DNA of 9,976 bases from an uncultured Coriobacteriaceae bacterium (GTDB lineage: Bacteria; Actinomycetota; Coriobacteriia; Coriobacteriales; Eggerthellaceae): the NCBI GenBank assembly GCA_946623915.1, contig CAMORQ010000048.1, positions 1 to 9,976 of the forward strand. The letters run 5' to 3'. Below the pieces are notes generated by a model, which was not told where the DNA came from, ran no database searches, and was given only the letters and a program-made list of their open reading frames with translations. Shown here piece by piece: positions 1 to 6,234 of this stretch (its first letter is position 1; every line of letters begins with the position of its first letter). Made by a program: the position numbers and the translations under genes.

Positions 1-2531
1 TAACCACATTGCAGGATGTTCATGACCTGTTGGACGGACTGAAGCTGGAGGCGACGAGGTCTATCAGCAGGCAGGACGAAAGCGGGCAATCCGAAGCCGT
101 CGATGCCGTCGTGTTCGCCAACACGTTCGAACCCAGGCCCGCAACCGGCGTGCTTGATGTGGTTAAGACCGTTGAGGGCGATACGGCCCCCGGCGACACG
201 TTTGTATTCGAGCTAAAGCCGGTCGAGGCATCCAGTCCCATGCCCGAAGGCGCCGAAAACGGCGTGGCGCAGGCAACGTGCGGGGAAGGGACCGCCGAGT
301 TCGGCGCGATTACCTTTACCGAAGCGGGCAAATACAAATACACGGTGCGCGAAGTGCCGGGGGACGTGCCCGGGTACACGTACGATTCTCGTACCTACCA
401 GGTGGAGTTCGACGTTGCGCTGAACGGCGCCGAATTGGTTGCCACGCCTACCATCTGGCTCGATGGGTCCAAGGTTACCGAAATCGACTTCGTGAACGTG
501 CACGAGGTCGAGCCGACAAGCGTGCGGATTCCTGTGCGCAAAGTCGTGGGGGGCGATGCGTCCGAAAAGCCCGTGACGTTCGAATTCGTATTGGAGCCTG
601 ACGACGAAGGCCACGACCCCATGCCTGCCGGCTTGGAAGATCCCAGCCAGATCGTGTCCATCCAGAGTGGTGCTGCCGATAAGTCGGCGCAGTTCGGCGA
701 AATCGTTTTCAGGCATCCGGGGACGTACTCCTACAAGGTGCGTGAGGAAAACACCAAGGCCGCAGGATGGAGCTACGACGGTACCCTCTATCGCGTAACG
801 TACGAAGTTGCGCCCAACGACGAGGCCAAGCTGGTGGCGAAGCGGACGATAACCAAAATCGAAGCACCCGAAAGCCAGGCTGCGAGCTCGGCTGTGGCTA
901 GTGACCAAGATGACGCTGGCGGCCAAGAGGTGAACGAGATCGTTTTCGAAAACACGTACGAGCATGTGCCCAACACGGCCGACGGCATTGTCGTGCGCAA
1001 GCACATCACGGGCGACGTGACGGTCCATGCGGTCAATTTCACCTTCACGCTGGAACCCGACCAGCAGGGCAACCCCATGCCTGGTGGTGCACAAGCTGAT
1101 CGGCTCGAGCTGGTTGTGCACGGCGCTGAAGAAGAAGCGTTCGACCCCATCCGTTTCGACGCTCCGGGTACGTATTCCTACACGGTGAAAGAAGTGGCGG
1201 GAACTGCAGGTGGCTACACTTATGACGCGGCTGTCTACCATGTGACCTACGTTGTTTCCGAGGGCGATGAAGAACTGTCGATCCTGCGTTCGGTTTCTTT
1301 GGATGGTGCTGCTTACGGCGATCCCAACCTGGCGTTCTCCAACACGTTCGAGCGCTCACATGCGCAGGGGACCATTCCTGTGCAGAAGGTTGTGTCCGGA
1401 GGCGCGCCCGAACAGGTCGAGACGTTCCAGTTCGCGCTGGTTGCCGAAGAGGACGCGCCTGTTCCCGCGGTGACGACGGTGTCTATCGAGGGCAGTGGGT
1501 CAAGCGAGTTCGGGCCGATTGTGTTCACGCGGCCGGGTACGTACACCTATGCGGTGAACGAAGTGCTCGGGTCCGCAGAGGGCTATACCTACGACAGCGA
1601 AGTGTACGAAGTGATGTTCGAGGTAACCGAAGTCGATGGCGCGCTCGTGGCGAAGCGTTCGATAACCAAAGCGGGACAGCCTGCAGAGGCGGCCGTGTTC
1701 ACCAATGTGTACGAACCCAAAGAGGATCCGAAGCCCGAAGAGCCCGAACCTGTGACGCCGGATCCGGAAGAGCCCGAGCCGGAAGAGCCCAAGCCCGAAG
1801 ATCCTGAACCCGAGCCAGAGGATCCCAAGCCCGAACCTGTGACGCCCGACCCGACGCCGGAGCCGACGCCGGAACCCGATCCTACTCCGGAACCCGATCC
1901 TACTCCTGAACCCGATCCGACTCCGGAACCCGATCCGACGCCGGTGACGCCGGACCCGACGCCGGAGCCGAAACCCGTCACTGCCGAAGTGAGCGTGCGG
2001 ACGCCCGCGGGCAACGAAGTCGTGGTCACCCGCACTGCTGATAATGTCGAAGTCGACAAATGGACCAGCGACGGTACGCCGCATGTGCTCGACCTCCCCG
2101 AAGGCGAATACCGCGTTACGGTCACCAATCCCGAAGGCGGCAGCTCCGAAGAGCTGATCATGATCGACGGCGAAGGCAAGGTCTACGTGAACAGCGGCGG
2201 CGAATGGGTTGAAGAAGAAAGCGGTGTCGTGCACCTTGACGCGCAAGATCAGCCCAAGGAAGAGCCCAAAGACGAAGGCGAGAAGGAAACTCCGCAAAAA
2301 CCCAAGCAGCCTGCGAAACCCGTATCTTCGAAAGCTTCCAGTTCGTCGTCTGCGCCCAAGGCATCTGCTTCACGTGCGGCGTCCGCTGCGCCCGCAGCTG
2401 CGGCACGCTCCACGTCTATTGTCACGGCGAAGACCGGTGATACCGCCGCGGGGGCCATGCTTGTTTTGGTGGCGCTCGCTTCGGCTACCGCACTGGCGCT
2501 TGGGGCTTGGCGTTTGCATCGAAGGGCATAG
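1..2531 (+). CDS. Cell-wall-anchored multi-domain adhesin/pilin-like protein with FctA (Spy0128)-type isopeptide domains, 3' part
   Basis: The frame is open to the left edge, and the first codons already encode the end of a repeat domain (FANTFE), so the true start is outside the window; the TTG at 9 is not the start. Residue numbers here count from that TTG. Four full FctA/Spy0128-like domains follow. Each has a strand-A Lys (K53, K178, K331, K460), a mid-domain Glu after a GxYxYxVxE-type motif (E115, E246, E395, E518) and an Asn in FxNxY/F/H (N163, N315, N445, N566). These are the residues expected for a Lys-Asn intramolecular isopeptide bond. Next come a Pro/Glu-rich stalk (about 570-658), a small Cna-B/SpaA-like beta segment (about 657-744, with LPEGEYRVTV), an Ala/Ser-rich stretch, and the sorting signal TAKTGD (806-811), a hydrophobic helix (about 814-834) and the tail RLHRR. 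The expected role is a sortase-attached surface fibre or adhesin; ligand unknown. No sortase gene is in the window. Domain 2 has about 25 extra residues before its Asn. Confidence 0.85.
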   Translation, partial: TTLQDVHDLLDGLKLEATRSISRQDESGQSEAVDAVVFANTFEPRPATGVLDVVKTVEGDTAPGDTFVFELKPVEASSPMPEGAENGVAQATCGEGTAEFGAITFTEAGKYKYTVREVPGDVPGYTYDSRTYQVEFDVALNGAELVATPTIWLDGSKVTEIDFVNVHEVEPTSVRIPVRKVVGGDASEKPVTFEFVLEPDDEGHDPMPAGLEDPSQIVSIQSGAADKSAQFGEIVFRHPGTYSYKVREENTKAAGWSYDGTLYRVTYEVAPNDEAKLVAKRTITKIEAPESQAASSAVASDQDDAGGQEVNEIVFENTYEHVPNTADGIVVRKHITGDVTVHAVNFTFTLEPDQQGNPMPGGAQADRLELVVHGAEEEAFDPIRFDAPGTYSYTVKEVAGTAGGYTYDAAVYHVTYVVSEGDEELSILRSVSLDGAAYGDPNLAFSNTFERSHAQGTIPVQKVVSGGAPEQVETFQFALVAEEDAPVPAVTTVSIEGSGSSEFGPIVFTRPGTYTYAVNEVLGSAEGYTYDSEVYEVMFEVTEVDGALVAKRSITKAGQPAEAAVFTNVYEPKEDPKPEEPEPVTPDPEEPEPEEPKPEDPEPEPEDPKPEPVTPDPTPEPTPEPDPTPEPDPTPEPDPTPEPDPTPVTPDPTPEPKPVTAEVSVRTPAGNEVVVTRTADNVEVDKWTSDGTPHVLDLPEGEYRVTVTNPEGGSSEELIMIDGEGKVYVNSGGEWVEEESGVVHLDAQDQPKEEPKDEGEKETPQKPKQPAKPVSSKASSSSSAPKASASRAASAAPAAAARSTSIVTAKTGDTAAGAMLVLVALASATALALGAWRLHRRA
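1713..1982 (+). repeat. Pro/Glu/Asp-rich stalk with 18-bp tandem repeats
   Basis: The region encodes a PEEPEP/EPKPEDPEP/DPTPEP-type segment within the surface protein. A clean 18-bp tandem core lies at 1878-1943: three DPTPEP units plus a partial fourth, differing only at synonymous positions. Such stretches usually act as extended wall-spanning spacers between the folded domains and the anchor. Tandem units of this kind can change number by slippage without breaking the frame. Confidence 0.8.
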
Positions 2532-2561
2532 CGGCCGATTATAGGTAAGTTGGAACAAACG

Positions 2562-2596
2562 AGACGCCGCACCCGGCACTATCGGGTGCGGCGTCT
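2562..2596. terminator. Strong hairpin, probable terminator of the surface-protein gene
   Basis: A perfect 14-bp GC-rich inverted repeat (arms 2562-2575 and 2583-2596, 7-nt loop) begins 30 nt after the TAG at 2529-2531. No T-run follows on the + strand. On the minus strand it is followed by a moderately T-rich stretch (CGTTTGTT). It may therefore act as a U-tract-poor terminator for the + gene, as is common in high-GC bacteria, or stop read-through from either side. Confidence 0.7.
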
Positions 2597-2725
2597 GACG
2601 TTGTCGGGTGCCGGGAGCGGTTTGGCGGGAAGCGCCCGGCGCCTGTCAGACGTGGCGCTTCGTTGCGTGGGGCGGACATGTCTTTGCAGCAATTTGGGTA
2701 GGTTGTGGGCGGAATAACCCCATTT

Positions 2726-2910
2726 GCTAAAACGTGGAGGGGTTTGCGCCAAAAATGCAGCGTTGTGCTCGGTCGGAATGCACTGTCAGGCACGAGCTAA
2801 ATCTTGCGACCTGGGGCTATGCATCTTGAGTCTGTCGGTTGGCTTCAAATGTGCGCAAATCCATCGAGCACAACGCTGCATTCTTGGCGCAAACCCCTTT
2901 TGGTTTTAAC
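2726..2910. repeat. Long imperfect inverted repeat (arms about 46 nt, spacer about 93 nt)
   Basis: Left arm 2726-2771 and right arm 2865-2910 are reverse complements. The inner 34 nt (2738-2771 against 2865-2898) match at 33 of 34 positions, the mismatch being at 2753/2883. The outer 12 nt are diverged, but a GTTTTA block is shared. Both arms carry the core GGTTTGCGCC and GCAGCGTTGTGCTCG. As a result, the same short peptide (GVCAKNAALCS) can be read from opposite strands in the two arms. The structure could be a small non-autonomous element, two inverted copies of an intergenic repeat, or one long RNA stem-loop. No flanking target duplication was recognised. Confidence 0.75.
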
Positions 2911-3024
2911 GTTTTGGGTCTAGCGCGGTATGAATGCGGGCGTACGCGTGGCGACAGCCGGTACGGCGGTGCCGGAATAGTCGGGCTGGGTGTAGCCGGT
3001 CGCATTTGGGCGGGGATGTGGCAG

Positions 3025-3061
3025 ACGCCTGGACGGCGGCTCGACGGGACGTGCCAGGCGT
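3025..3061. other. Small inverted repeat in the intergenic region
   Basis: ACGCCTGG (3025-3032) and CCAGGCGT (3054-3061) form an 8-bp stem with a 21-nt loop. It lies about 150-185 nt past the stop codon of the last minus-strand gene. It might contribute to transcription termination, but there is no T-tract. Confidence 0.3.
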
Positions 3062-3069
3062 TGGCTAGT

Positions 3070-3108
3070 GGGTGCGGCAGGTCGGCTAGGCGGGGTGCGG
3101 CAGGTCGG
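3070..3108. repeat. Short GC-rich direct repeat (16-bp units, 23-bp period)
   Basis: The 16-mer GGGTGCGGCAGGTCGG occurs at 3070-3085 and again at 3093-3108. A degenerate third unit (GGGGCAGGCAGCGG) follows at about 3120. The repeat lies in non-coding DNA downstream of the minus-strand operon. No function can be assigned. Confidence 0.6.
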
Positions 3109-3162
3109 TCAGGTGAGATGGGGCAGGCAGCGGCCGAGCGACAAGCGCTGTGAGCGCACATA

Positions 3163-3187
3163 TCCAGCGTGCGTGGACATTGCTGGA
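3163..3187 (-). terminator. Weak candidate terminator hairpin after the dlt operon
   Basis: TCCAGC (3163-3168) pairs with GCTGGA (3182-3187) around a 13-nt loop, just downstream of the stop codon at 3210-3212 on the minus strand. A larger nested pairing is possible between AGCGCTGT (3144-3151) and ACAGCGCT (3204-3211), the latter touching the stop codon. No U-tract is visible, so this is only a candidate for the end of the operon transcript. Confidence 0.3.
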
Positions 3188-3209
3188 GCCTCGGCCCCCT
3201 CTGACAGCG

Positions 3210-3641
3210 CTAGAACTGGCTGTAGATGAAATCAGCGGACGATCCGAAGTCCGAGAACACAACGAAGTAGAACACAAGCGCAAGTCCTATGAAGCAGGCA
3301 AGTCCGAGTGCTAGCACGCCGATGCGCGGATGGGCCCCCGCCCATGTGTCTAGGCGGCCAACCGCCTGTTTGTTTTTGGAAGGCTTTGCGCTTGCGCCCG
3401 CTCGGCTGCCCGTCGAAGGTTTCGCGCCTGTGCGCACTTGGCCGTCTGCAGAAGGCCTCGTGTCCGCACTCGCCCGACTGTCCGTAGAGAGACTTGAGGC
3501 CGCATGGGTTGTCCCGGATTCGGGCGCATGCGTTCCAACGGAGTGCATGGTGGTGGCATGCGAGGGCGTTGCGGTAGAAGGTGGCGTATGAGCGGCTTTT
3601 GCGGGAGCTGCGTGTTTGCCTGGAGCTGCATGTTTAGCCAT
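3210..3641 (-). CDS. dltX: DltX-like acyl-relay membrane protein with long low-complexity N-terminal extension
   Basis: The 143-residue product starts at ATG 3641. Its start overlaps the end of dltD by 8 nt and is preceded by GAAGGGGG (3648-3655) with 6-nt spacing. Residues 1-46 are Ala/Pro/His-rich (seven His). Residues 47-96 are rich in Ser, Thr, Ala, Lys and Arg. One membrane helix spans about 107-129, followed by a short tail ending in FIYSQF (138-143). A single helix with an extracytoplasmic C-terminal FIYxxF motif is the hallmark of DltX, the microprotein of the D-alanylation machinery whose motif Tyr accepts D-Ala from DltB before transfer via DltD; here that would be Tyr140. Basic residues before the helix fit an N-in, C-out topology. 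Unusual points: DltX is normally only about 50 residues and usually lies upstream of dltA. The extension has no recognisable domain. The assignment rests on the motif, the helix and the neighbours, not on a database match. Confidence 0.7.
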   Translation of the reverse strand: MAKHAAPGKHAAPAKAAHTPPSTATPSHATTMHSVGTHAPESGTTHAASSLSTDSRASADTRPSADGQVRTGAKPSTGSRAGASAKPSKNKQAVGRLDTWAGAHPRIGVLALGLACFIGLALVFYFVVFSDFGSSADFIYSQF

Positions 3642-4791
3642 GGGTGTCCCCCTTCGCGAAACGGTAGAGGGCCTCTTCGACGTCCACCCAACCGGTCCAG
3701 CCGAAATGCACCTGGTCGTGTAAGAAGTAGCGTTCGTACTCGCGGTCGGAAAAGTCGGCCACCTCCACGCCGTATGCATTCGCGATTTCCAGGATGTGGT
3801 CGTAGCTGACACGACGCGTGGCGGCGTCGATGCCCACCCAGTCGTAGTAGTCGCCCGAAAGGGGGCACACGACCACCAACGGCTCGAGGCCCGTTTCCTG
3901 GCAGATCCGCAGGAACAGCCCGAAGTCGTCGTATTCAGGCGTGTCGGTAAACGTCTCGCCTGCCAGCTTGCCCTTAATCTGGTCCTTGTAGATGCCTACG
4001 TTTTCCTCGTAGAACGCGTCGTCGAAACCCCACTCGTTGGTGGACCGCTCCTGCGCGTCTTCGATTGCGTGGGCGCGCCAGCGTTCGAAGTCGGGTTCGT
4101 GCGCGAGGTCGTCGAAACGGTCGAGGCCAAGCCCTTCCAGGCTGCGCAGCTGGTTGCGTACATGCAGGTCAGCCATGGTCGAAAAGACGACGTCGTTGAC
4201 ATACGCCAAAGGATCGCCCTTTGCGGCGGCTTTCACGACCACCTCGTCGATGCCTTGCGCGACCAGCCTGTCGCGTACGTATGCCTTGGACTCGGCGCTG
4301 ATGTGCTCGTTGCTCATGAATTGGCGGTAGAGCGTGTAAGAGAACCGCGTCTTGAACAGCGACGCGTCCAGTCCTCCGTCGAAGAACCAGCTAGGCGACA
4401 CCACGATGGCCACCTTGCGATTGGGCAGCTGCGGCGCATAGGCTCCGGCGGCGATGGCGTGCCACAGGCTTTGGTCGTAGGCTTCTCCTATGGTGGCAAG
4501 TTGGAATCCGTAGGAGTTCTTCCCGAACACCACGGCGGGCACTTCGGGAATCAGGCTGGGGGGCGTGGACAGCTCGGACGACCCGAACAGAAGCATGTCG
4601 CTTTCTTCCATGCCCGACGTGACGAGCGTCGTGCACTGCGAGCGCGCGCCCGAGTACACGTAGCCCAGGTTGCGACCTTCGGCAGCTACGGACTCCTGCG
4701 TAGGCAGCAGCGTATGCGCCATGACGGCCAGCCCCAAGAACAGGACGATGCCTATGGCAATGCCGCGTGCTTTCATTTGCGGGGTGAACAC
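3634..4791 (-). CDS. dltD: DltD-like D-alanyl transferase (SGNH-type)
   Basis: The 385-residue product is a membrane-anchored extracytoplasmic protein. An N-terminal signal-anchor helix (about 9-27) is followed by the block GSSEL (70-74), which carries the candidate catalytic Ser. SPSWF (132-136) comes next. Near the C-terminus, DQVHFGWTGW (359-368) supplies the Asp and His of an SGNH-like triad (D359, H362). GSSEL and a late DxxHxGWxGW-type block are typical of DltD, which transfers D-Ala to the envelope polymer. The GTG at 4791 directly follows the dltC stop and has GAAAGG (4798-4803) 6 nt upstream. An ATG at 4776 (MKARG) would give a protein 5 residues shorter and is also plausible. The length is close to that of other DltD proteins. 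The acceptor polymer cannot be read from the sequence. Confidence 0.9.
   Translation of the reverse strand: MFTPQMKARGIAIGIVLFLGLAVMAHTLLPTQESVAAEGRNLGYVYSGARSQCTTLVTSGMEESDMLLFGSSELSTPPSLIPEVPAVVFGKNSYGFQLATIGEAYDQSLWHAIAAGAYAPQLPNRKVAIVVSPSWFFDGGLDASLFKTRFSYTLYRQFMSNEHISAESKAYVRDRLVAQGIDEVVVKAAAKGDPLAYVNDVVFSTMADLHVRNQLRSLEGLGLDRFDDLAHEPDFERWRAHAIEDAQERSTNEWGFDDAFYEENVGIYKDQIKGKLAGETFTDTPEYDDFGLFLRICQETGLEPLVVVCPLSGDYYDWVGIDAATRRVSYDHILEIANAYGVEVADFSDREYERYFLHDQVHFGWTGWVDVEEALYRFAKGDTHG
3648..3655 (-). promoter_or_regulatory. Ribosome binding site deciding the dltX-like start
   Basis: GAAGGGGG on the minus strand lies 6 nt before ATG 3641 and inside the dltD coding region. It supports this start over the in-frame upstream ATG at 3812, whose extra 57 codons would lie wholly within dltD. 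Confidence 0.7.
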
Positions 4792-5034
4792 CTAAAGCCT
4801 TTCTCCCACACGCTCGATGATCAGGTTGACCGTGTTCATTTCTTCACGCTCCACTTCGGTCGGGGCGATGGATACGCCGAATTCGGATTCGAGCGCCACG
4901 AGCAATTCGATGGCGGCCATTGAATCGAACAACCCTTCCTCGAACAAATCGATGTCGCGCTCCTCGCGAATTGCCGGCTCTCCCGTGATGTCCTCTATCA
5001 ACGCGAGCAGGCGTTCTTCTGTGGCAGCATCCAT
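4792..5034 (-). CDS. dltC: D-alanyl carrier protein DltC
   Basis: The 80-residue acidic acyl-carrier-like protein has the motif LFEEGLFDSMAAIELL. Ser38 in DSM is the site for the 4'-phosphopantetheine arm that carries D-Ala as a thioester. The length and the LFDS motif are typical of DltC. The start ATG has an ideal AGGAGG 8 nt upstream. The gap to dltB is only 4 nt, and the TAG is followed at once by the GTG of dltD, so translation is probably coupled. No phosphopantetheinyl transferase gene is in the window. Confidence 0.93.
   Translation of the reverse strand: MDAATEERLLALIEDITGEPAIREERDIDLFEEGLFDSMAAIELLVALESEFGVSIAPTEVEREEMNTVNLIIERVGERL
4798..4803 (-). promoter_or_regulatory. Ribosome binding site favouring the GTG start of dltD
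   Basis: GAAAGG on the minus strand lies within the last codons of dltC, 6 nt before GTG 4791. The ATG 15 nt further in has only a weaker AGGTG about 12 nt away, so the GTG start is preferred. Confidence 0.5.
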
Positions 5035-5038
5035 TGCG

Positions 5039-6220
5039 CTAACCTCCTAGCACCAGGCGGCTTATCTGACCGCTGAACAGCGAAAAACCGATGAAGACAG
5101 CAATCATGGTAACACCCCATGAAACCGCTTTGAGCCAGCGGGCGCTCTTATGCGCACGGTAGAACTTCGTCTTTTGGAACAGTTCGCACAGCGCGAGCAA
5201 GGCCCCGTGGTAGAAGCCGTAGGCCACGTAGTCGATGGTGATGCCGTGCCAGAAGCCCATGATGGTCATGTTCAGCAGGTAGCCCATGCAGGCTGTGGTC
5301 GTGCGCGATTTGAACAGCTTGCGCTGCATGCATGCTCTCGAAAAGCGCATGAACACGAAATCGCGAAGCCAATGTGAAAGCGTGATGTGCCACCGGTTCC
5401 AGAAGTCCTTGATGTCGACCGACAGAAACGGCATGTTGAAGTTGCGCGGCACGTCCACGCCGAACGCCGCAGCCAGGCCGATGGCCATCAGGCTGTAGCC
5501 GGCGAAGTCGAAGAACAGGTAGAGCCCGTAGAAGAAAGCGATGGCCACTTCGCTGCCAAAGCTGTGCAGCAGACTACCGCTGCCGATGACTTCGGGCACG
5601 AACCATTGCGCCCACGAGCAGAGGGCCGCGAAAACGAACTTGTATACGGCGCCCAACAGGAAACGCAGGATGCCAGTCGCTAGGCCGTCGGCGTATTCGG
5701 GGCGGGGCAGCGGCGCATGCGCGCGTTCAACGAACGGCCGCGAGCGCATGATCGGCCCCGACGTAAACGGTGTGAAAAACACGAGAAACGCCAGGTAGTC
5801 TACAACGGACATGTCCTTTATCAGCCCGTCTCGGGTTTCGATAAGCACCTGCACGGCTTTGAACGTAAGGTAGGAAATCCCCATGAATCCCAGTAGGTTG
5901 CCGTCGAAGACCGCGGCCACTTTGTAGACGACAAGAGGCGCCAGTGTGCCGGCGAGGGCGATGCGGTAGAGCGGCACCGCGCGCGGGGAATCGTGTGCGA
6001 ACAGGCGCTGCACCCACAAGAACAAGACGGTGGCTAGTACCAAAAACAAGGCGAAGAACGCGCCTTGCATCCAGTCGTAGACGAACAGCAGCACCAGAAA
6101 CGCCGCGGACACCGCCAGTGTGTAGCCGAACAGCGGCTTTTCGCGCATGCCCAACACGACGGCGGGCACAGCGGCCACGGCGGCGAGCACGAAGAAAGCG
6201 GGATCGACGTAGAAGTTCAC
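5039..6220 (-). CDS. dltB: DltB, MBOAT-family D-alanyl transfer membrane protein
   Basis: The 393-residue polytopic membrane protein moves D-Ala from DltC across the membrane. It has multiple hydrophobic helices from the N-terminus to about residue 388 and the DltB/MBOAT signature FWNRWHITLSHWLRDFVF (273-290), followed by MGFWHG (321-326). His278 and His325 match the two conserved MBOAT histidines, and their 47-residue spacing equals that known for DltB of Streptococcus thermophilus (H289/H336). FFTPFTSGPIMR (148-159) is also DltB-like. The start is GTG 6220 with AAGGAG 8 nt upstream, overlapping the dltA stop codon; the gap to dltA is 12 nt. No defect is visible. Confidence 0.93.
   Translation of the reverse strand: MNFYVDPAFFVLAAVAAVPAVVLGMREKPLFGYTLAVSAAFLVLLFVYDWMQGAFFALFLVLATVLFLWVQRLFAHDSPRAVPLYRIALAGTLAPLVVYKVAAVFDGNLLGFMGISYLTFKAVQVLIETRDGLIKDMSVVDYLAFLVFFTPFTSGPIMRSRPFVERAHAPLPRPEYADGLATGILRFLLGAVYKFVFAALCSWAQWFVPEVIGSGSLLHSFGSEVAIAFFYGLYLFFDFAGYSLMAIGLAAAFGVDVPRNFNMPFLSVDIKDFWNRWHITLSHWLRDFVFMRFSRACMQRKLFKSRTTTACMGYLLNMTIMGFWHGITIDYVAYGFYHGALLALCELFQKTKFYRAHKSARWLKAVSWGVTMIAVFIGFSLFSGQISRLVLGG
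5043..5048 (-). promoter_or_regulatory. Consensus ribosome binding site of dltC
   Basis: AGGAGG on the minus strand, 8 nt before ATG 5034, lies in the last codons of dltB. It is the strongest Shine-Dalgarno site in the operon, which fits the need for abundant carrier protein. Confidence 0.75.
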
Positions 6221-6228
6221 GTGCGGCG

Positions 6229-6234
6229 CTCCTT
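6229..6234 (-). promoter_or_regulatory. Ribosome binding site supporting the GTG start of dltB
   Basis: AAGGAG on the minus strand overlaps the TAA of dltA (TAAGGAG) and lies 8 nt before GTG 6220. This supports the GTG start and translational coupling between dltA and dltB. Confidence 0.7.

Larger units (their letters stand above)
2532..3209. other. 678-bp intergenic region between convergent transcription units, no convincing gene
   Basis: The region separates the end of the surface-protein gene from the end of the minus-strand dlt operon. Several ORFs of 60-115 codons exist on both strands. They overlap each other, have no plausible ribosome binding sites or domain-like composition, and some run through the inverted repeat, so I do not call them. 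The region holds the hairpin at 2562, a long inverted repeat (2726-2910), a GC-rich tract with direct repeats (about 3070-3108) and weak hairpins near 3025-3061 and 3163-3187. No tRNA-like cloverleaf was recognised. Confidence 0.6.

Noticed and set aside
9..11. TTG as the translation start of the surface protein
   Set aside because: The frame is open upstream to the window edge and the first residues are the end of an isopeptide-type domain, so the start must lie outside the window.
213..1241. 342-codon minus-strand reading frame
   Set aside because: It lies wholly opposite the surface-protein gene, which has clear domain repeats, and its product is His/Arg-rich without any motif; a GC-driven shadow.
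1500..2297. Minus-strand frames through the Pro/Glu repeat, giving GFRSRI or GVGSGS repeats
   Set aside because: The repeats are the mirror of the 18-bp tandem units of the real gene; no start signal or domain supports them.
2738..2898. CRISPR array or IS-element terminal repeats
   Set aside because: There are only two copies, in inverted orientation, with no regular spacers, no cas or transposase gene, and no visible target duplication.
2724..2909. 61-codon plus-strand ORF and opposing 114-codon ORF (2817-3161) sharing GVCAKNAALCS
   Set aside because: The shared peptide follows from the inverted repeat; neither frame has a ribosome binding site or a protein-like composition.
3796..4923. 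375-codon plus-strand frame
   Set aside because: It is antisense to dltD and dltC, both of which have intact family motifs; its composition is typical of a shadow frame.
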